Assembly: GCA_964057225.1 (NCBI GenBank) | Contig: OZ059898.1 | Coordinates: forward strand, 13,665,767-13,729,766 | Reading direction: 5' to 3' | Origin: Auanema rhodensis | Taxonomy: Eukaryota; Nematoda; Chromadorea; Rhabditida; Rhabditidae | Length of the DNA: 64,000 nt | In this document: positions 61,360-64,000 of the stretch, one piece after another | Layout: every line of letters starts with the position of its first letter | How positions within the stretch are numbered: the first letter of the stretch is position 1 | Notes under the pieces: generated by a model | What the model saw: only the letters and a program-made list of their open reading frames with translations | Database searches by the model: none | Told to the model about the DNA's origin: nothing | Position numbers and translations under genes: made by a program

Positions 61360-63411
61360 ATGGCTCAATCTGTTTGTGATAATATCAATGATCCAGTGCG
61401 ATGTCAACTACAACAGCTCTATATGTATTCAGATCCACTATTCCTTGGTAAATTAATTAAAATAATAATCAATTGAATATATCTAAAATATAATTTTGTT
61501 TAGAAAATACAACTTTATATGTTGTATATGGTTTGAATTTGGCTTTAGTTTTCTTATTCTGGATCTGTATATTCTTTCGAATTCGAAATGATTATGCATC
61601 TTACTATCTATTATCATCCTTGATACCATATACGTTCAGCTTGATTTCTGTAGTAGCACGGAAGATTATCACAGTATCAGCTGGTTTACCTGAATTGTTA
61701 GTTTATATTTCATCAGCTTATTCACGATATAACTATGTATTTTCAGAACGTCATGGTTTTTCCGTATAGAAATGGTATTGGCTAACTGTGCTCGTATTGT
61801 ATTTCCTTTAACAACACTTCTATTCATGTTGTTTACTATTTATGTAGCTTGTTCAAGAAAATATATTTATCCAAGTATTGCATTGTAAGTTCCTTTTATA
61901 TTCAATTTTTAAATATTTCATCAATTCTTCATAAATTCTTTTGATTAGTTAGATCAAAATGATGACCGTCATACAGCAATTAACATCGAGATGTAAGATG
62001 TAGCTGTCGTCGTTGTTCATCTAATCCTCGAGGGCTTCATATCAAGAGTATGAGGTCTTCCCATCATATCATAATGTTATTCTTCAAAATTTTGAATATA
62101 AATCACGTTTTCCCCCTAGTTTTAGATGAAAAAGTCAACTGATTGTTTTTGTGAAACTCTGACGTAGTTTGTCACCTCAACATCATCACAAACGTTTTTT
62201 CCTTTTTTTTTTGTTTCAAAAATTAAAAAGTTTGCTAATATTTCGCAATAGAAGAATATGATGAAATAACCAAAATTAGCTCTGCTTAATACTAACTGCT
62301 AGGTTATAATTTCGTCGATTACAGCATTCTCAATGAGATCATTGTCGGCTTGGTATTGGCAACTCTAGCATTAGCTGAGTTTGTTCCAACTCAAATATGG
62401 CGAGACATCGTTCAATGGATAAATTATGTTCCACTTGTTGCCACTATAGGAACTGTCGTATTGCTGGCATTGGTTAGTTAATTAACTAAAATTACAAATT
62501 TTTGTTAATAAATTATAATTAAACATAATTATAAAATAAAAATATAGTTAAACTTAAAGTATATTCTTAAAAACATTTCCGATCTTTAACTGCTTTTCGC
62601 ATCAACTGATTGATATGTTATATACTATATACTATACATATGTATGAAACATGTATAGTATATATTTAAATTCTTTCAAGAATATGTCTCTTATACTCTC
62701 TACACATCATTCAAAATTCTATTATCTTTTTCTCACTTACATTCATATAGAGCAATTGTAATTTTATGAGAGGAAATAGAATTATTTGAGACTTGAATTT
62801 CAAAAACCTTCAGCTGTATTGAAGAATTTATTCAAAGTTTTCGCAGATTGTCAGATAAATTTGAAAATTTTTCAGATCATTCTCACATTAATTTTCACCT
62901 GTTGCTGTTGTCGTAGCGATCATCATGATAATCCAGTTGTCTATAACTCCAAACGACGATTATTATGGACATTCATCTATGTAGTAGTTGTCTATGCGAT
63001 CAACTTTGGTATTCCAATCTACATATCTCAAACATACTACTTCCCACATATTGATCCATCTTATCAGATAACACTTGATAATATTCGACCATATTTAGTA
63101 GTCGTTCCATTGGCTATGAACTTGATGGGAATATATGTACTAATTCCAGCATTTCTTCTACTACCAACATTTAGGTGAGTTTCCCACCATTTTCTAAACT
63201 ATTTATTGAAAGAAATGTTCAAAAATCTTCTAAACTTCCCACCTTCGCTTTTTGTTTAGAACAGACATGAATGTTTTTTTTTCTCAAAAAAAGAAAACAA
63301 TGAAAATGATCATCAAAATACATAAATTGTTGTTTCAGGACAGCATTATTCTGCATTAGCAACGGAAATCGAGCTACAGTTCTGCCAACTACAAATCCAC
63401 CAAAAGCATAA
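61360..63411 (+). CDS. seven-helix membrane protein, probable nematode GPCR of unplaced class
   Basis: Six exons give a membrane protein of about 320 residues. The start at 61360 (MAQSVCDNINDPVRCQLQQL) leads through a short extracellular N-terminus with an NTT glycosylation site. The helices are: VVYGLNLALVFLFWICIFF; YYLLSSLIPYTFSLISVV; VLANCARIVFPLTTLLFMLF; NEIIVGLVLATLALAEFV; PLVATIGTVVLLALIILTLI with CCCC at its end; LLWTFIYVVVVYAINFGIPI; and YLVVVPLAMNLMGIYVLIPA. The second intron (about 61637-61686, donor GAATT|GTTAGT) must be removed to pass from GLPELTSW into helix 3. Intron 4 is about 400 bases. The C-terminus is short (RTALFCISNGNRAT ...) and ends at TAA 63409-63411. The topology fits a chemoreceptor-like GPCR, but I cannot match it to a named sr class. 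Confidence 0.78.
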
Positions 63412-64000
63412 AAAGGAATAAAAAGAAAAGTTTCACATTAGACGAAGTATTTCATAAACTTTTTATTGTTCAAAATGGTATAGACATGTGATTATATCAA
63501 ACAGATTCTAAATTTTATTTCCTCAAAAAACTACATAGTAACTATATGTATAAGTAAGTGAGTTATGTGTTATATGTATGTAGATAGGCATTCTATTCTG
63601 ATCTTCCAAACCAAAACAATTTCTTTCATTTTACCTTGAACAAAATGATTTTATGAGCAATGTTAATATGATTGTTGTTCGAAATTCCATGAAAGACAGC
63701 AACATTTATTTTAACTTTAATAATAAATATTTATTTGAAATAATTTGAATTAGAATAAGCTATATTAACTAAATATGATTATAAATCGTTGTTATAATGC
63801 ATCAAACATGAAGCTTAGCATGAATCATAAGATTTGGAAGAATTAAATTGTATTTCATTATGAACCAGTTAAAAAACTGAATTACTACAAATTTCCTTCC
63901 AAAAATCATTGGTAGATTTGGGAAAAATTTGATTTCAACTAATATTCATTTGAATGATCATTGTGTTCTCAGATATGTACATAGAAGACTACATTCAAGA
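63412..64000. other. 3' flank to the window end
   Basis: A+T-rich sequence after the seven-helix gene. No supported gene, RNA or repeat. Confidence 0.4.

Noticed and set aside
1-64000. CRISPR arrays, bacterial operons or ribosome-binding sites
   Set aside because: The DNA is clearly from a spliced animal genome; no regularly spaced direct repeats were seen.
1-64000. Intact transposase or reverse transcriptase genes
   Set aside because: I looked for long frames with retroelement or transposase signatures and saw none; the duplicated units contain only the peptide genes.

Overview
The window is nuclear DNA from a nematode. It is A+T-rich, its genes are split by many 40-60 bp introns that mostly end in TTTCAG or similar, and it encodes nematode-specific families: a cuticle collagen, an astacin with EGF, CUB and TSP1 domains, an Srh-type chemoreceptor, a LYS-type lysozyme, and PINCH/UNC-97. 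The splicing style and the Srh and LYS families suggest a rhabditid relative, but the species cannot be fixed from the sequence. I can support 17 protein genes and one tRNA. All coding models are spliced models read by eye, so outer coordinates are firmer than individual exon edges.

Layout. 0-5.7 kb: the 3' part of an alpha-1,3-fucosyltransferase gene (+), then two minus-strand genes for secreted Cys-rich proteins (one Thr-rich, one Pro-rich with a repeated CCQ motif). 6.2-13.8 kb: two nearly identical, palindromic 1.5 kb units, each holding a head-to-head pair of genes for an 87-residue, ten-cysteine secreted peptide. They enclose an Srh chemoreceptor gene (-) and a lysozyme-like gene (+). 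13.7-25.8 kb: a 12 kb gene desert with microsatellites and a few G+C-richer islands. 25.8-36.4 kb: a discoidin-domain receptor tyrosine kinase gene (+) with a 4.4 kb first intron and a 2.2 kb fourth intron. 36.7-39.4 kb: a cyclic-nucleotide-gated channel gene (-), tail to tail with the kinase. 39.4-44.3 kb: non-coding apart from a tRNA-Ala. 44.3-48.9 kb: a cuticle collagen and an astacin metalloprotease in tandem (+). 49.5-52.5 kb: the five-LIM adaptor UNC-97/PINCH (-). 52.5-57.7 kb: non-coding. 57.7-63.4 kb: an unrecognised intracellular protein (+), a small GPI-anchored Ly-6/three-finger protein (-), and an unplaced seven-helix membrane protein (+).

Themes. The left third is enriched in secreted effector-like and sensory genes and carries recent duplications. 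The middle and right hold conserved neuronal, muscle and cuticle genes. The collagen next to a subgroup V-like astacin is suggestive because members of that protease group act in cuticle moulting and collagen maturation, but adjacency alone proves nothing. A short composite motif, built from paired CACGTGA-type boxes with CGGTTGCA and often TATGCTAATT nearby, recurs at about ten intronic and intergenic places and also bounds the palindromic units. It is the most interesting unexplained pattern in the window.
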